DNA of 64,000 nt from Nonlabens sp. MB-3u-79 (lineage in GTDB: Bacteria; Bacteroidota; Bacteroidia; Flavobacteriales; Flavobacteriaceae): the NCBI RefSeq assembly GCF_002831625.1, contig NZ_CP025116.1, positions 868,001-932,000 on the forward strand, read 5' to 3'. The notes under the pieces are model-generated. The model was given only the letters and a program-made list of their open reading frames with translations. It did not search any database and had not been told where the DNA came from. Below, piece after piece: positions 45,841-55,579 of the stretch; position 1 is the first letter of the stretch, and every line of letters begins with the position of its first letter. The position numbers and the translations under genes were made by a program.

Positions 45841-46854
45841 TTAAGCGTTTACTGCTTTTATAGCGGCCATGATTTTAACTTCCAACTCCTCTACAAGGTC
45901 TGGATTATCCTTAAGAATTGTCTTTACAGAATCTCGTCCTTGACCTAATTTAGTATCTTCATAAGAGAACCAAGAACCGGCTTTGTTTATGATTTCATAG
46001 TTAACCCCTAAATCGATGATCTCTCCTAATTTAGAAACTCCTTCACCGTACATGATATCAAACTCCGCCATTCTAAAGGGAGGTGCTACTTTATTCTTAA
46101 CCACCTTAACACGGGTTTTGTTACCTAAAACATTACCAGCGCTATCTTTAATCTGTGTAGATCTTCTAATGTCAAGTCTCACCGATGCATAGAATTTCAA
46201 GGCATTACCACCAGTAGTTGTCTCTGGATTACCGAACATCACTCCTATCTTTTCACGTAACTGGTTGATAAAAATAACCGTACAATTGGTTTTTGAAATA
46301 GAACTGGTTAATTTTCTACATGCTTGAGACATTAGACGGGCATGAAGTCCCATTTTACTATCTCCCATTTCTCCTTCAATTTCACTTTTAGGAGTTAAGG
46401 CTGCTACGGAGTCAATTACAATAATATCTATTGCTCCAGAACGTATCAAATTATCTGCAATTTCTAATGCTTGCTCTCCATTATCTGGTTGAGAAATAAT
46501 TAAGTTTTCCAAATCAACACCTAATTTCTCTGCATAAAAACGATCAAATGCGTGCTCTGCATCAATAAATGCGGCAATACCACCTGTTTTTTGGGCTTCG
46601 GCAATGGCGTGTAAGGTTAATGTAGTTTTACCTGAAGATTCTGGACCGTATATTTCAACAACTCTGCCACGAGGGTATCCACCTACACCTAGAGCTGCAT
46701 TTAAGGCAAGAGATCCTGTAGAAATAGATTCTACCTCAACTACCTGCTTATCGCCCAATTTCATTACTGTTCCTTTACCATAAGCCTTGTCCAGCTTGTC
46801 AAGGGTAAGTTTAAGGGCTTTTAATTTTGCTTCTTTCTCTTTATCGTCTGCCAT
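45841..46854 (-). CDS. recA: Recombinase RecA
   Basis: A 337-residue DNA-dependent ATPase that forms filaments on single-stranded DNA for homologous recombination and SOS induction. The Walker A motif is GPESSGKTT (70-78), the Walker B is [10 protein letters not shown], and the strand-exchange loop shows [15 protein letters not shown] and [21 protein letters not shown] in its usual place. The length is normal. It is a single gene with its own terminator; no LexA-type SOS box was recognised upstream. Confidence 0.99.
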   Translation of the reverse strand: MADDKEKEAKLKALKLTLDKLDKAYGKGTVMKLGDKQVVEVESISTGSLALNAALGVGGYPRGRVVEIYGPESSGKTTLTLHAIAEAQKTGGIAAFIDAEHAFDRFYAEKLGVDLENLIISQPDNGEQALEIADNLIRSGAIDIIVIDSVAALTPKSEIEGEMGDSKMGLHARLMSQACRKLTSSISKTNCTVIFINQLREKIGVMFGNPETTTGGNALKFYASVRLDIRRSTQIKDSAGNVLGNKTRVKVVKNKVAPPFRMAEFDIMYGEGVSKLGEIIDLGVNYEIINKAGSWFSYEDTKLGQGRDSVKTILKDNPDLVEELEVKIMAAIKAVNA

Positions 46855-46956
46855 TGTAATTATTTTAGGTAAAAATACGGTCTAGAAAAAATAGAAACAA
46901 CAGGATTAAGATTAGGTTATTAACGATGTTCCCTTTTTTGTTATATTCTTTTATCT

Positions 46957-46972
46957 CGCTTTCGCGAAAGCG
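46957..46972 (+). repeat. 16-bp palindrome, copy 11 (upstream of recA)
   Basis: Perfect CGCTTTCGCGAAAGCG with CT on its left, i.e. GAG flank on the minus strand. It lies 103 nt upstream of the recA start and beside the adhesin terminator. Confidence 0.95.
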
Positions 46973-47000
46973 AAATTTACAAATTCCTCATCCACAAAAA

Positions 47001-47031
47001 AAAAGGGAACCTCATAACGAGATTCCCTTTT
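47001..47031 (-). terminator. Intrinsic terminator of the adhesin gene
   Basis: AAAAGGGAACCTC (47001-47013) and GAGATTCCCTTTT (47019-47031) pair over 13 positions with one mismatch and a 5-nt loop. It lies about 30 nt after the stop on the minus strand, with a T tract. Confidence 0.85.
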
Positions 47032-47059
47032 CTATAATACTAATAATAATGGAGTTTGC

Positions 47060-50000
47060 TTACTCCTTTATAAACTTCAATGTGGCTTGTTGAGTGCCAC
47101 TAGAAAGCCTCACAAAGTACATACCCTTAGATAAACTAGAGATATTGTCAATGTTGATCGTATGATTTACTTGATCAAAAGATCTTGTCATCACTTGTTG
47201 CCCTAAAGTATTGAAAACAACAACCTCAACGGAAGAAGCACCTCTCTGATCCATACTGATCGTCACCACATCTCCATTTACTGGATTTGGGTATAGACTT
47301 AAAGTACTTTCAAAAACATCCTCATTTCCTGCAGTTCCATCGATAATAAACATACCTACATGAAAGTCATAATCTTCAGGGTCATTTACAGTACCGTCAG
47401 TAGCAAAAAATGCAAATTGTACGGTTCCAGTATAAGAACTTAAATCAATAAACTCTCTTGTACCAGTCACAGATGGCTGGTTTGCTGCCGTCCATGTCAT
47501 TAAAGAAATCCATGTCATACCTCCGTCAGTGGTAATTAATAAATCTACTTGATCATCAGATCCCATAGTATCTGTATCTGTTGCATTAGAAGCTCCACTA
47601 AATTGATAGTCTGTAACGGCTACCTCTATAGAAAGCACATCGTTACTTGTTCCAGACATATCATAAGACTCTGAAAGCAACCACTCTCTATCATTATTGG
47701 AGTATAAATTTACCAAGTTACTAGGGGTTGCTGTCCCAGCAAAATTCTCATAAGACCTGCCAGCTTTCCAGTCCGAAGAACCTACTGTCATAGGGCCGTC
47801 TGTAATCTCTCCAGAACCTGCTTCATCCCAACAAGCATTAGGCACATTGTTTGTGAAGTCTGTGGTATACGGATAGGTAGTAACAATAGCACACGAAGTT
47901 GTAAGACTAATTGGTCCAACAAAAGTGGTACTACAATCGGCTCTCACATACACATCATATGAAGTGTTTGCTGTTAAAGAAGCAATGGTATAAGGGTTTG
48001 TAGTAGCATTACTTGTTCCTGCAACTGGTGCTGGACCTCCTGATACAACTGCAACAACTTCCCAAGCAGTTCCTGCTGGAATGTTATTCTCTGTCCAACT
48101 TAATGTAGCTGAATCTGTAGTTACAGAATCAACTATTAAACCTGATACATCAACACAAGAAGGTCTAGGCGTACATGTATAGTTTGCCTCCCATCCAGCT
48201 CTTGTTACAGAAAAATCAGATGTAAATTCTATAGTTATAGCCCCTGATGGATTTAAGGCCGAAAAGACTGCTGGGTTTTCTAAGTCAGCTTCTAAAACCG
48301 CAGCGCTCGTGTCTAAACCATCATAAATAGTTAAGGTATCACAACAGTTTTCTAGATCTACTAAAGTAAAATCTAATGTTACCACATTTGCTGCAGTGTC
48401 TGGTAAATAGGTAAAGGTATAAGATTCATTATTTGAATAATCACCCGCAACTCCACCTGTATCATATACAGTATCGCCACATACAGCACTTGTCGTTACC
48501 CCAAGAGGTCCTACAAAAGTTGTTGAACAATCTGCACGAACATAAATGTCATATGCCGTACTTGAAGCAAGTCCCGTTACTGTGTAAGGTGTTGCAGTTG
48601 TATTAGTTGTTCCTACTACTGGAGCGGGATCACCTGCTGGTACTGCTATAACTTCCCAAGCCGTTGAAAGTGGAACATTGTTTTCAGTCCAACTTACAGT
48701 AACTGAATCTCCCGTAACAGAATCTATAGTAACTGCACTAACATTGTTACAAGTAGGCAATTCATTAAAGCTTACATCATCAATTGCAATATCATCATAA
48801 AAAGATCCAGAATCTGCTATTGAAAAACGAGCTTGTGCAGCGCCTGTGAAGGTTAACGTACTCAAGTCTATAATCTTTAATTCCCATCCTGCAGTATTTG
48901 TATTATAGGTACCCATTACATTCCAAGCAGCACCATCCCATACACTTACAGTTAATGTTGCACTGGCATTACCTTCGTTATCGCTTATCTCATAAAAGGA
49001 AAGAGCTGGTGCGCTTAGTCCAGAAACATCAACCAATGGCGAATTTAATTGTCCATCTGCAGCATCAGGTGATGAGTCATCTAAAACAGCATAGTAATTC
49101 CCAGATGCAGTTGATCCAGACAATGTACCTGCATTTCCTACGTGGTTAGGTCCTGTTAAATTAAATACCCAATCTTCATCTCCTCCTAGAGTCCAGCAAT
49201 TAGGGACTGCACCTGCATTTTCAAAATCCTGTGTGTAAGGAGCAATTAGAGTAGTACAAGCAGTTGTAAAATTCACAGGTACTGGACTCCAAACGCTTTC
49301 ATCTCCTACTGCACAAACTTCTCTTACGTGGACAAAATATTCTGTCTCTGCTGTTAAACCTGTTATCGTATAAGTCACATTAGGGTTTGCACCAGCAATA
49401 TCAGACCATGAGCCAGAAACAGCTGGAGCAGTTCCAGCAACTGTTGTTAAGGAATATTCATAGTTTCCTGCACTCGTTGCATTACCGCTATCGAAATTGA
49501 TAGTTGCCGTTACATCTGTATTACTAGCTAAAGTAAGGTTGGAAGTGTCTGGACATGATGGAATCGCTTCCCATGCAATATTATCTAAATACATAGAATC
49601 AAATGTTCCTGCAAAAATATGTCTGAAAGCAACATATTGATCTGTTCCTGTGTAGCTATCAAAATTCACAATAAACTCACTATGTGTTGTTGTAGGAGCT
49701 ATTGCGCTTAATGAAGTAAATGTACTTGGGTCAGAAGGATCTGTAATTGTTCCTACTTCTAAAGTACTAGTTGCGGTACCTGCATCGGCAAAAAACCTAA
49801 CTCTATGAGTCCCTGCCGCAAGGTTATTAAGCTCTGGACTAACTAAAATAGTCTCGCCTTCAGATGCTGTACCACTACCTATATTACCAGTTAAACCACC
49901 ACTATAAAGTCGTACACCATTTGGTGCCGTGTTATCGGCAACAGTATTTGTAATTACAGTTGCAGCAGTTCCTGTTACCGGAGAACTAAAAGAATTCCAG

Positions 50001-51574
50001 CAAACAGGAAGATTAGGAGTAGAAACTCCGTCAAAGTTTTCGGCAAAAACAGCAACAGCAACACAATCTGTGGTAAAACTAAAAGGTCCTGCCCAAGCGG
50101 TTAGATCCCCCATTCCACAGTCGCTCTGTAAATAAAAATCATAGGTTGTTGCGCTCATTAGACCTGTTAGTGAAAAAGGAATCGTTGTATAAGAAACAGG
50201 AGTACCGGTTCCTTGAACAAATCCTGGAGCGCCATATTCAACATTTGTATTTGTAGAAGTGTTGGCATTGGTAAAATCGATAGTTGCTCCATCAATTGAA
50301 GTCGCTGTTACCAATACATTAGTGGGAGCAAAACAACTAGGCGCTTCATCAAACACTACATTATCAATTGCGAGATCTCCTTCAAAAGTACCTGCACTTG
50401 TAGCTCTAAATGTAATAGAGATCGTCTGCCCTACATAAGCTGCTAAATCTACAACTGCAATTCCCCAAGGAGCTGTGTCACTTGTTTGTTGCTGTCCTGA
50501 CAAACTCCAAACATTTGTTGTTCCATTTACTAATACATCTAACGTTCCTATTTCATTACCAAACATGTGGTAATTAAATGATAATGCTGGTGCTGTTAAT
50601 GCTGTTAAATCTACTAGTGGAGATACTAAATCTGTAGTATCCCCTATAGCACCACCTGATGCTTCTGTATAGAAATAGTTTCCAGTAGTGATGGATGGAT
50701 CTGGCCCTGTTCCACTTGATCCATTATCAGTTCCTGGAGCAGACTCCCAATAATAAGATCCTCCTGTTCCTGCCCAACAGTTTCCTGATGCAAATGCAGA
50801 TGTTGATGTAGTAAACAATTCAAAATCTTCAGTGTAAGCTGCTGCAACAGGAGAACATAAGGTTGAAAAACTAATAGGGCCTACATATGTACTTGTCCCA
50901 GCACCACAATTAGACTGTAAATAAAAGCTATATGCCGTATTCTGTGTTAAACCGGTAATATTTACTGTAATAGCATCTGCAGCAGTTGTACCGCTAGTAA
51001 TCACATTTACTCCTTGCGCATCACCATCTGGCACCACTTCCCAATTGTAACCCGCATCTTCAGTAGAAGAATCTGTCCAATCCATAGTAGCAGTAATATC
51101 TGTTGCATTGTTCAAAACAACGTTTGAAGGCACTGTACACGCCGGTGGACTAGGTACGACTATCATAAAAGACGCCTCTAACTCATCTGCTGGAGTTTCC
51201 CAGCCAGAAGTAGCATCGTTATTTGTACCGTCATCAGGAGAGGTACCACCGTTATTACCTATGGATGCTCCATAAGCAGTAACATCTATAGTTGTTCCGT
51301 CCCAACCGTCAGCATATCTGTCATAGCAATTCACCCAATAAGTTCCGGGTGTAAGCATGATGTCTTGATTAATGAGTCCCTGTGCATTACCGTAAGTACC
51401 GTCACCTTGACCCCAAATTTGAGTTCCAGCGCCATCAGCCATATCGGTAATATTGACCCATTTTTCTGTAGTAAAACTACCTCCAGTGGTAGTAATGTTA
51501 ATGGTAGACTGCGCGCTGGAAAAGATTCCAAACGCAACGATTACCAAGGTTGATAAGAGTAATTTTAATTTCAT
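47060..51574 (-). CDS. Large secreted multidomain adhesin with type IX secretion signal
   Basis: A 1504-residue surface protein. Signal peptide 1-22 (SSAQS), then repeated fibronectin type III modules (for example TDSSTEDAGYNWEVV, TGLTQNTAYSFYLQSNCG and SLTANTSYDVYVRADCS) alternating with MAM/jelly-roll-like modules that start CWAGTGGSYYWESAPG and LPVCWNSFS. A CUB domain lies at about 1045-1145 (CGDTVYDTGG to NYTC). The C-terminus (about 1428-1504: STLSLYPNPVNGD and GMYFVRLSSG) is a T9SS type A sorting domain. It is probably anchored at the cell surface and sticks to glycans, proteins or surfaces. Ligand not known. Confidence 0.88.
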   Translation of the reverse strand: MKLKLLLSTLVIVAFGIFSSAQSTINITTTGGSFTTEKWVNITDMADGAGTQIWGQGDGTYGNAQGLINQDIMLTPGTYWVNCYDRYADGWDGTTIDVTAYGASIGNNGGTSPDDGTNNDATSGWETPADELEASFMIVVPSPPACTVPSNVVLNNATDITATMDWTDSSTEDAGYNWEVVPDGDAQGVNVITSGTTAADAITVNITGLTQNTAYSFYLQSNCGAGTSTYVGPISFSTLCSPVAAAYTEDFELFTTSTSAFASGNCWAGTGGSYYWESAPGTDNGSSGTGPDPSITTGNYFYTEASGGAIGDTTDLVSPLVDLTALTAPALSFNYHMFGNEIGTLDVLVNGTTNVWSLSGQQQTSDTAPWGIAVVDLAAYVGQTISITFRATSAGTFEGDLAIDNVVFDEAPSCFAPTNVLVTATSIDGATIDFTNANTSTNTNVEYGAPGFVQGTGTPVSYTTIPFSLTGLMSATTYDFYLQSDCGMGDLTAWAGPFSFTTDCVAVAVFAENFDGVSTPNLPVCWNSFSSPVTGTAATVITNTVADNTAPNGVRLYSGGLTGNIGSGTASEGETILVSPELNNLAAGTHRVRFFADAGTATSTLEVGTITDPSDPSTFTSLSAIAPTTTHSEFIVNFDSYTGTDQYVAFRHIFAGTFDSMYLDNIAWEAIPSCPDTSNLTLASNTDVTATINFDSGNATSAGNYEYSLTTVAGTAPAVSGSWSDIAGANPNVTYTITGLTAETEYFVHVREVCAVGDESVWSPVPVNFTTACTTLIAPYTQDFENAGAVPNCWTLGGDEDWVFNLTGPNHVGNAGTLSGSTASGNYYAVLDDSSPDAADGQLNSPLVDVSGLSAPALSFYEISDNEGNASATLTVSVWDGAAWNVMGTYNTNTAGWELKIIDLSTLTFTGAAQARFSIADSGSFYDDIAIDDVSFNELPTCNNVSAVTIDSVTGDSVTVSWTENNVPLSTAWEVIAVPAGDPAPVVGTTNTTATPYTVTGLASSTAYDIYVRADCSTTFVGPLGVTTSAVCGDTVYDTGGVAGDYSNNESYTFTYLPDTAANVVTLDFTLVDLENCCDTLTIYDGLDTSAAVLEADLENPAVFSALNPSGAITIEFTSDFSVTRAGWEANYTCTPRPSCVDVSGLIVDSVTTDSATLSWTENNIPAGTAWEVVAVVSGGPAPVAGTSNATTNPYTIASLTANTSYDVYVRADCSTTFVGPISLTTSCAIVTTYPYTTDFTNNVPNACWDEAGSGEITDGPMTVGSSDWKAGRSYENFAGTATPSNLVNLYSNNDREWLLSESYDMSGTSNDVLSIEVAVTDYQFSGASNATDTDTMGSDDQVDLLITTDGGMTWISLMTWTAANQPSVTGTREFIDLSSYTGTVQFAFFATDGTVNDPEDYDFHVGMFIIDGTAGNEDVFESTLSLYPNPVNGDVVTISMDQRGASSVEVVVFNTLGQQVMTRSFDQVNHTINIDNISSLSKGMYFVRLSSGTQQATLKFIKE

Positions 51575-51724
51575 ATTTAGTTATTAAGGTTAATTTTCAA
51601 TTCGTTTAGTAGGAGGACTAAAATAAGAATAATTAAAATATTATCTTAACTATTTTATAACTAATTGTTAAAGTTAGTTGTTAATCCGATTAAAAACAAT
51701 GTCCTTTGTTTTGACAATACTAGT

Positions 51725-51732
51725 TATATTTG
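51725..51732 (+). promoter_or_regulatory. Promoter of trhO
   Basis: TATATTTG is a full -7 match; a -33-like TTTG lies at 51705-51708, 16 nt upstream. The start codon is 32 nt downstream. Confidence 0.6.
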
Positions 51733-51764
51733 CAAAAATATTCAACACATAAACTGTTTATAGC

Positions 51765-52814
51765 ATGCAACTGTATAACAAATTAAGTGCTGAAGAAAGA
51801 CGCGTTTTAATACGGGAAACGGGAAAAGAACGCCTTACTATTTCTTTCTATCAGTACCACAACATTGGTAACCCTGAATTATTAAGAGACCATTTATTCT
51901 TACACTGGCATCCTATGGATGTTCTAGGAAGAATTTATGTCGCCCATGAAGGAATCAATGCCCAGCTCTCCATTCCAGCAGCTCGTTTTGAAGAATTTAA
52001 AGATTTCTTAGACGGTATTGATTTCTTAGAAAACCTGCGCATCAACATCGCACGCGAGCAAGATAATGAGAGTTTTTTAAAGCTCAAAGTTAAAGTGCGC
52101 GACAAAATAGTTGCTGATGGCCTGGAAGACGCCACTTTTGATGTAACTAATAAGGGTATACATGTAGACGCTATTGCATTTAATCAACTTATTGAAGATC
52201 CCAATACGGTCCTAGTGGATATGCGCAATCACTATGAATCTGAAATAGGTCATTTTAAAAATGCCTGGACTCCAGATGTAGATACCTTTAGAGACAGCCT
52301 TGATTTTATAGAAGACAAGCTCAAAGACCACAAAGAAGGTAAAAAACTAGTCATGTATTGTACGGGTGGTATACGTTGTGAAAAAGCCAGCGCCTACTAC
52401 AAGCACAAAGGTTTTGAAAATGTCTATCAACTAGAAGGCGGGATTATAGAATACCACAGACAAGTCACCGAGCAAGGTCTCGAAAATAAATTCAAAGGTA
52501 AAAACTTTGTTTTTGACCATAGACTCGCAGAAAAGATAGGAGAAGAAGTCATTGCCAACTGTCATCAATGTGGTGCTTCTTGTGATGCACATACCAATTG
52601 TGCTAATGATGCTTGCCACTTGCTGTTTATTCAATGTGATTCCTGTAAAGCAGCATTTGAAAATTGCTGTAGCCAAGAATGTAACGATATCATACAACTG
52701 CCTTTTGAAGAGCAAAAAGCTTTAAGAGCTGGACACTACAACAGCAATCATATATTCAAAAAAGGCCGTTCAGAAAAACTGGTTTTTAAGAAACATAAGG
52801 AAATTAACGAGTAG
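51765..52814 (+). CDS. trhO: tRNA uridine-34 hydroxylase TrhO (rhodanese family)
   Basis: A 349-residue oxygen-dependent tRNA hydroxylase that makes 5-hydroxyuridine at U34. The N-terminal acylphosphatase-like part includes HEGINAQLSIP, and the central rhodanese domain carries the active Cys199 in VMYCTGGIRCEKASAYY. A Cys-rich C-terminal tail (CHQCGASCDAHTNC, CDSCKAAFENCCSQEC) looks zinc-binding and is typical of this subfamily. Its own promoter is visible; the palindrome lies in the gap to dusB, another tRNA-modification gene. Confidence 0.92.
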   Translation: MQLYNKLSAEERRVLIRETGKERLTISFYQYHNIGNPELLRDHLFLHWHPMDVLGRIYVAHEGINAQLSIPAARFEEFKDFLDGIDFLENLRINIAREQDNESFLKLKVKVRDKIVADGLEDATFDVTNKGIHVDAIAFNQLIEDPNTVLVDMRNHYESEIGHFKNAWTPDVDTFRDSLDFIEDKLKDHKEGKKLVMYCTGGIRCEKASAYYKHKGFENVYQLEGGIIEYHRQVTEQGLENKFKGKNFVFDHRLAEKIGEEVIANCHQCGASCDAHTNCANDACHLLFIQCDSCKAAFENCCSQECNDIIQLPFEEQKALRAGHYNSNHIFKKGRSEKLVFKKHKEINE

Positions 52815-52828
52815 ATCTTAAATAATTC

Positions 52829-52844
52829 CGCTTTCGCGAAAGCG
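52829..52844 (+). repeat. 16-bp palindrome, copy 12 (dusB promoter region)
   Basis: Perfect CGCTTTCGCGAAAGCG followed by AGATCAACAAA. Its right end lies 18 nt before the dusB -7 box, so it occupies the expected -33 region. Confidence 0.95.
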
Positions 52845-52862
52845 AGATCAACAAACACCTCT

Positions 52863-52870
52863 TACCTTTG
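52863..52870 (+). promoter_or_regulatory. -7 promoter box of dusB, 4 nt before ATG
   Basis: TACCTTTG with only CAAC before ATG 52875. No TTG is present at -33; the palindrome occupies that place. Confidence 0.6.
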
Positions 52871-52874
52871 CAAC

Positions 52875-53867
52875 ATGGTTAAAATAGGCAACATAGAATT
52901 ACCAGACTTTCCACTACTCCTTGCTCCTATGGAAGATGTGAGTGATCCACCTTTCCGTACGTTATGTAAAGAAAATGGCGCTGATGTGGTTTTTACAGAA
53001 TTTATTTCTAGTGAAGGATTGATACGTGATGCTGCAAAAAGCACCATGAAGCTGGACATTTACGAGACAGAACGTCCTGTAGGAATACAGATTTTTGGAG
53101 CCAATTTAGAATCTATGCTTCAATCTGTAGAGATTGTAGAACGTACCAGGCCTGATATTATCGACATCAACTTCGGTTGTCCAGTAAAAAAAGTCGTGTC
53201 TAAAGGTGCCGGTGCCGGAATTCTTAAAGATATAGACCTTATGGTCTCGCTTACAGAAGCTATGGTAAAACACACCTCTTTACCTATTACCGTTAAAACC
53301 AGATTGGGCTGGGATGACGATTCTATTAAAATCGTAGAAGTGGCCGAACGTTTACAAGACGTAGGTATTAAAGCCATTTCTATTCACGGTCGTACACGAG
53401 CTCAAATGTATAAAGGAAGTGCTAATTGGGATCATATAGCAGCGGTCAAGAACAATCCTCGTATGCACATTCCTGTTTTTGGTAATGGTGATGTAACCAC
53501 ACCAGAGCTGGCCATGAAAATGCGCGATGAATACGGACTAGACGGCTGTATGGTAGGTAGAGCAAGTATTGGTTATCCGTGGTTTTTTAGAGAAGTAAAA
53601 CATTTCTTTGAACACGGCACACATATGGCAAAGCCTACTATGGCAGAGCGTGTTGAAATAGCTCGCAGACACCTGCAACTGGCCATAGACTGGAAAGGAG
53701 AAAAGCTAGGTGTTTTTGAAACAAGACGACATTACACCAACTATTTTAAAGGTATTCCTGATTTTAAAGAACACCGAATGAAAATGGTCACTAGTGACGA
53801 TTCCCGAGGAGTATTTGAAGCTTTTGAAGAGGTTTTAGAGAAATTTGGCGATTACAACTTTGCCTGA
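52875..53867 (+). CDS. dusB: tRNA-dihydrouridine synthase, DusB type
   Basis: A 330-residue FMN enzyme that reduces uridines in the tRNA D-loop. Landmarks are APMEDVSDPPFRTLCKENGA (about 16-35), the catalytic Cys102 in NFGCPVKKVVSKGAGAG, the FMN-site residues in KTRLGWDD, HGRTRAQMYKG and VFGNGDV, and GRASIGYPW. The C-terminal helical domain is complete. It converges with the LolC/E-like permease gene: the two 3' ends overlap by 16 bases. Confidence 0.95.
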   Translation: MVKIGNIELPDFPLLLAPMEDVSDPPFRTLCKENGADVVFTEFISSEGLIRDAAKSTMKLDIYETERPVGIQIFGANLESMLQSVEIVERTRPDIIDINFGCPVKKVVSKGAGAGILKDIDLMVSLTEAMVKHTSLPITVKTRLGWDDDSIKIVEVAERLQDVGIKAISIHGRTRAQMYKGSANWDHIAAVKNNPRMHIPVFGNGDVTTPELAMKMRDEYGLDGCMVGRASIGYPWFFREVKHFFEHGTHMAKPTMAERVEIARRHLQLAIDWKGEKLGVFETRRHYTNYFKGIPDFKEHRMKMVTSDDSRGVFEAFEEVLEKFGDYNFA

Positions 53868-55069
53868 GACAGCAATCTATCGTTAATTCTGCGTGAGCCT
53901 ATATAGCTAGCTATAATTCCCAATACGGTAATTGTAGCAAGAGAAACGATCACATTCCATACATCCATTGCAAACGGATATGGAATACCTGGAGCGATGT
54001 AGATCAAGTCGTATTTTACTTGTAAGACTACAAAAGCGATTCCTATCACAAGGCCTATGATACCTCCCGAAAGCGTCATAAGACTTCCTTGAATAAAAAA
54101 TATTTTACGCAATGAGCTCACTGGTGCTCCAAGATCAAGCAGCGTCTTCATATTCTTTTTCTTATCGAGTATCATCATGATGATACTGCCCACCACGTTG
54201 AATAAAGCGATAATTAATATCAAGGTAAAGATCAAATAAACCACTAAGTTTTCTGAATTGAGCATTTTATATAATGCGTCGTTCATTTGGAATTTATCCT
54301 TGATTTTTACTGGTTGTTCAAAGACATCATGAATAGCCCCTCTTACGTCGTTTTCATTTGCGGTAGGAGTTAATTTAATCTCAACGGCACTTGCCGTAGA
54401 ATCATTCATTTCCAACAACTTACGCGCTGCACTCAGTCTGGTAAAAATATATTTACTATCCAGGGTTTCATTAACGCTAAATGTCCCTACAGGAATGGCA
54501 TCCAGTCTAGAAAACGAGCTGTTGATATTTAATTTATTGATGGCGTTTACCCCTGGTTTAGGCACCATAATCTGCATGTAACTCCCGTAGTTATTAACGG
54601 TAAGAGAAAGCCTAGAAGCAAGTGAATAACCGGGAACTACTTGTGCATCACTTTGAGAAAGCCAGCTGCCATAATAAAGAATGGAGTCCGTGCGGATCAT
54701 TTTTACATAATCATCTGGAACGCCTTTGATAAAAGCGATATCATTCTTTTCCTCATAGTTTAAGAAGGCCTTTTCCTCTATCACCGCACAAACTAATGCC
54801 ACTCCAGGTATTTTTTCTAGTTCTCGCTTTCGCGAAAGCGGGATACCAACAGTCTTACCACTTACAGGTAAGATCTTAAGGTCTGGATCAAAATAATTGG
54901 AAAATTCAGTGCTAAAATCCTTAAGTCCTGAGAAACCAGAAAGCACAATAAAAAGTGCTGCAGTGCCCACTACAGTGATAATAAAACTAAGAATATTGAT
55001 AATGTTAATGGCGTTTTTGCCATTTTTTGAAACCAGGTAACGTCTTGCTATGTAAAAGGAAAAATTCAC
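53852..55069 (-). CDS. ABC transporter permease, FtsX/LolC-LolE type
   Basis: A 405-residue inner-membrane protein with one N-terminal TM (about 22-45), a large periplasmic MacB-like domain (about 50-265) and three C-terminal TMs with the FtsX-type sequence MLNSENLVVYLIFTLILIIALFNVVGSI region. LolC/E pull lipoproteins out of the inner membrane for transport. The start is GTG 55069, overlapping the rbfA stop by one base, and the rbfA-permease pair is common in Bacteroidota. No ATPase gene is adjacent. The palindrome in the 5' part is read as SRKRE. Confidence 0.85.
   Translation of the reverse strand: MNFSFYIARRYLVSKNGKNAINIINILSFIITVVGTAALFIVLSGFSGLKDFSTEFSNYFDPDLKILPVSGKTVGIPLSRKRELEKIPGVALVCAVIEEKAFLNYEEKNDIAFIKGVPDDYVKMIRTDSILYYGSWLSQSDAQVVPGYSLASRLSLTVNNYGSYMQIMVPKPGVNAINKLNINSSFSRLDAIPVGTFSVNETLDSKYIFTRLSAARKLLEMNDSTASAVEIKLTPTANENDVRGAIHDVFEQPVKIKDKFQMNDALYKMLNSENLVVYLIFTLILIIALFNVVGSIIMMILDKKKNMKTLLDLGAPVSSLRKIFFIQGSLMTLSGGIIGLVIGIAFVVLQVKYDLIYIAPGIPYPFAMDVWNVIVSLATITVLGIIASYIGSRRINDRLLSQAKL
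54825..54840 (+). repeat. 16-bp palindrome, copy 13 (inside the permease gene)
   Basis: Perfect CGCTTTCGCGAAAGCG with CT on its left (reverse orientation). It is the only copy read in the third frame, giving LSRKRE. Confidence 0.95.
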
Positions 55070-55464
55070 TAAGACCTCTTACGTCGTGGCAGGATATCTG
55101 GATTTTCTATAGGATTATTTTCGCCTTTGAGCTCACGGTCTATTTGATCCATGTATTCTAAGGAGTCGTCATTGAAGAACTGAAGCTCTGGCATGCGACG
55201 GAACTGGTGGCGCACTCTAGAAGCCACTTCATAACGTATCTCAGCACCCATTTCAACAATTTCCTTCACTACAGTACTGGCCTTATCTGCTGGAAAAACA
55301 GATAGGTATACTTTTGCATAACCTAAATCTGGAGTAACCGTAACTTTGGTAACGGATACTATCAGGTTAGTCACAACGTTCTTTCTCATTACGTCTTGAA
55401 TAACAGCTGATAAGTCTTCCTGTAAGACTCCGGCAATTTTTTTCTGTCTATTACTTTCTTCCAT
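55069..55464 (-). CDS. rbfA: Ribosome-binding factor A
   Basis: A 131-residue KH-like factor that helps mature the 30S subunit. I chose ATG 55464 (MEESNRQKKIAGVLQEDLS); the frame extends 23 codons upstream, but the -7 box TACCTTTG lies only 4 nt before this ATG. Family features are VTKVTVTPDLGYAKVYLSVF and RRMPELQFFNDDSLEY. The length is normal. It is coupled to the permease gene by a 1-base overlap. Confidence 0.94.
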   Translation of the reverse strand: MEESNRQKKIAGVLQEDLSAVIQDVMRKNVVTNLIVSVTKVTVTPDLGYAKVYLSVFPADKASTVVKEIVEMGAEIRYEVASRVRHQFRRMPELQFFNDDSLEYMDQIDRELKGENNPIENPDILPRRKRS

Positions 55465-55468
55465 ACTG

Positions 55469-55476
55469 CAAAGGTA
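55469..55476 (-). promoter_or_regulatory. -7 promoter box of rbfA, 4 nt before ATG
   Basis: Minus strand TACCTTTG then CAGT and ATG. It rules out the longer upstream start and implies a leaderless message. Confidence 0.62.
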
Positions 55477-55552
55477 AGTAGTTCCTCGTGAATAGTTGAT
55501 AGTCCATTGGTTAATATGACAATAGAAATACATTCTTGTCGTCTAACTGTAC

Positions 55553-55560
55553 TAACTTTG
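55553..55560 (+). promoter_or_regulatory. -7 promoter box of mce
   Basis: TAACTTTG, full consensus match, 19 nt before the start codon at 55580. Confidence 0.58.
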
Positions 55561-55579
55561 TAAGGTAAAACAACAAAAT

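Noticed and set aside
47060..51574. Repeated DNA in the adhesin gene as a CRISPR or tandem array
   Set aside because: The repeats are divergent protein domains (FN3, jelly-roll) with no constant DNA unit or spacer pattern.
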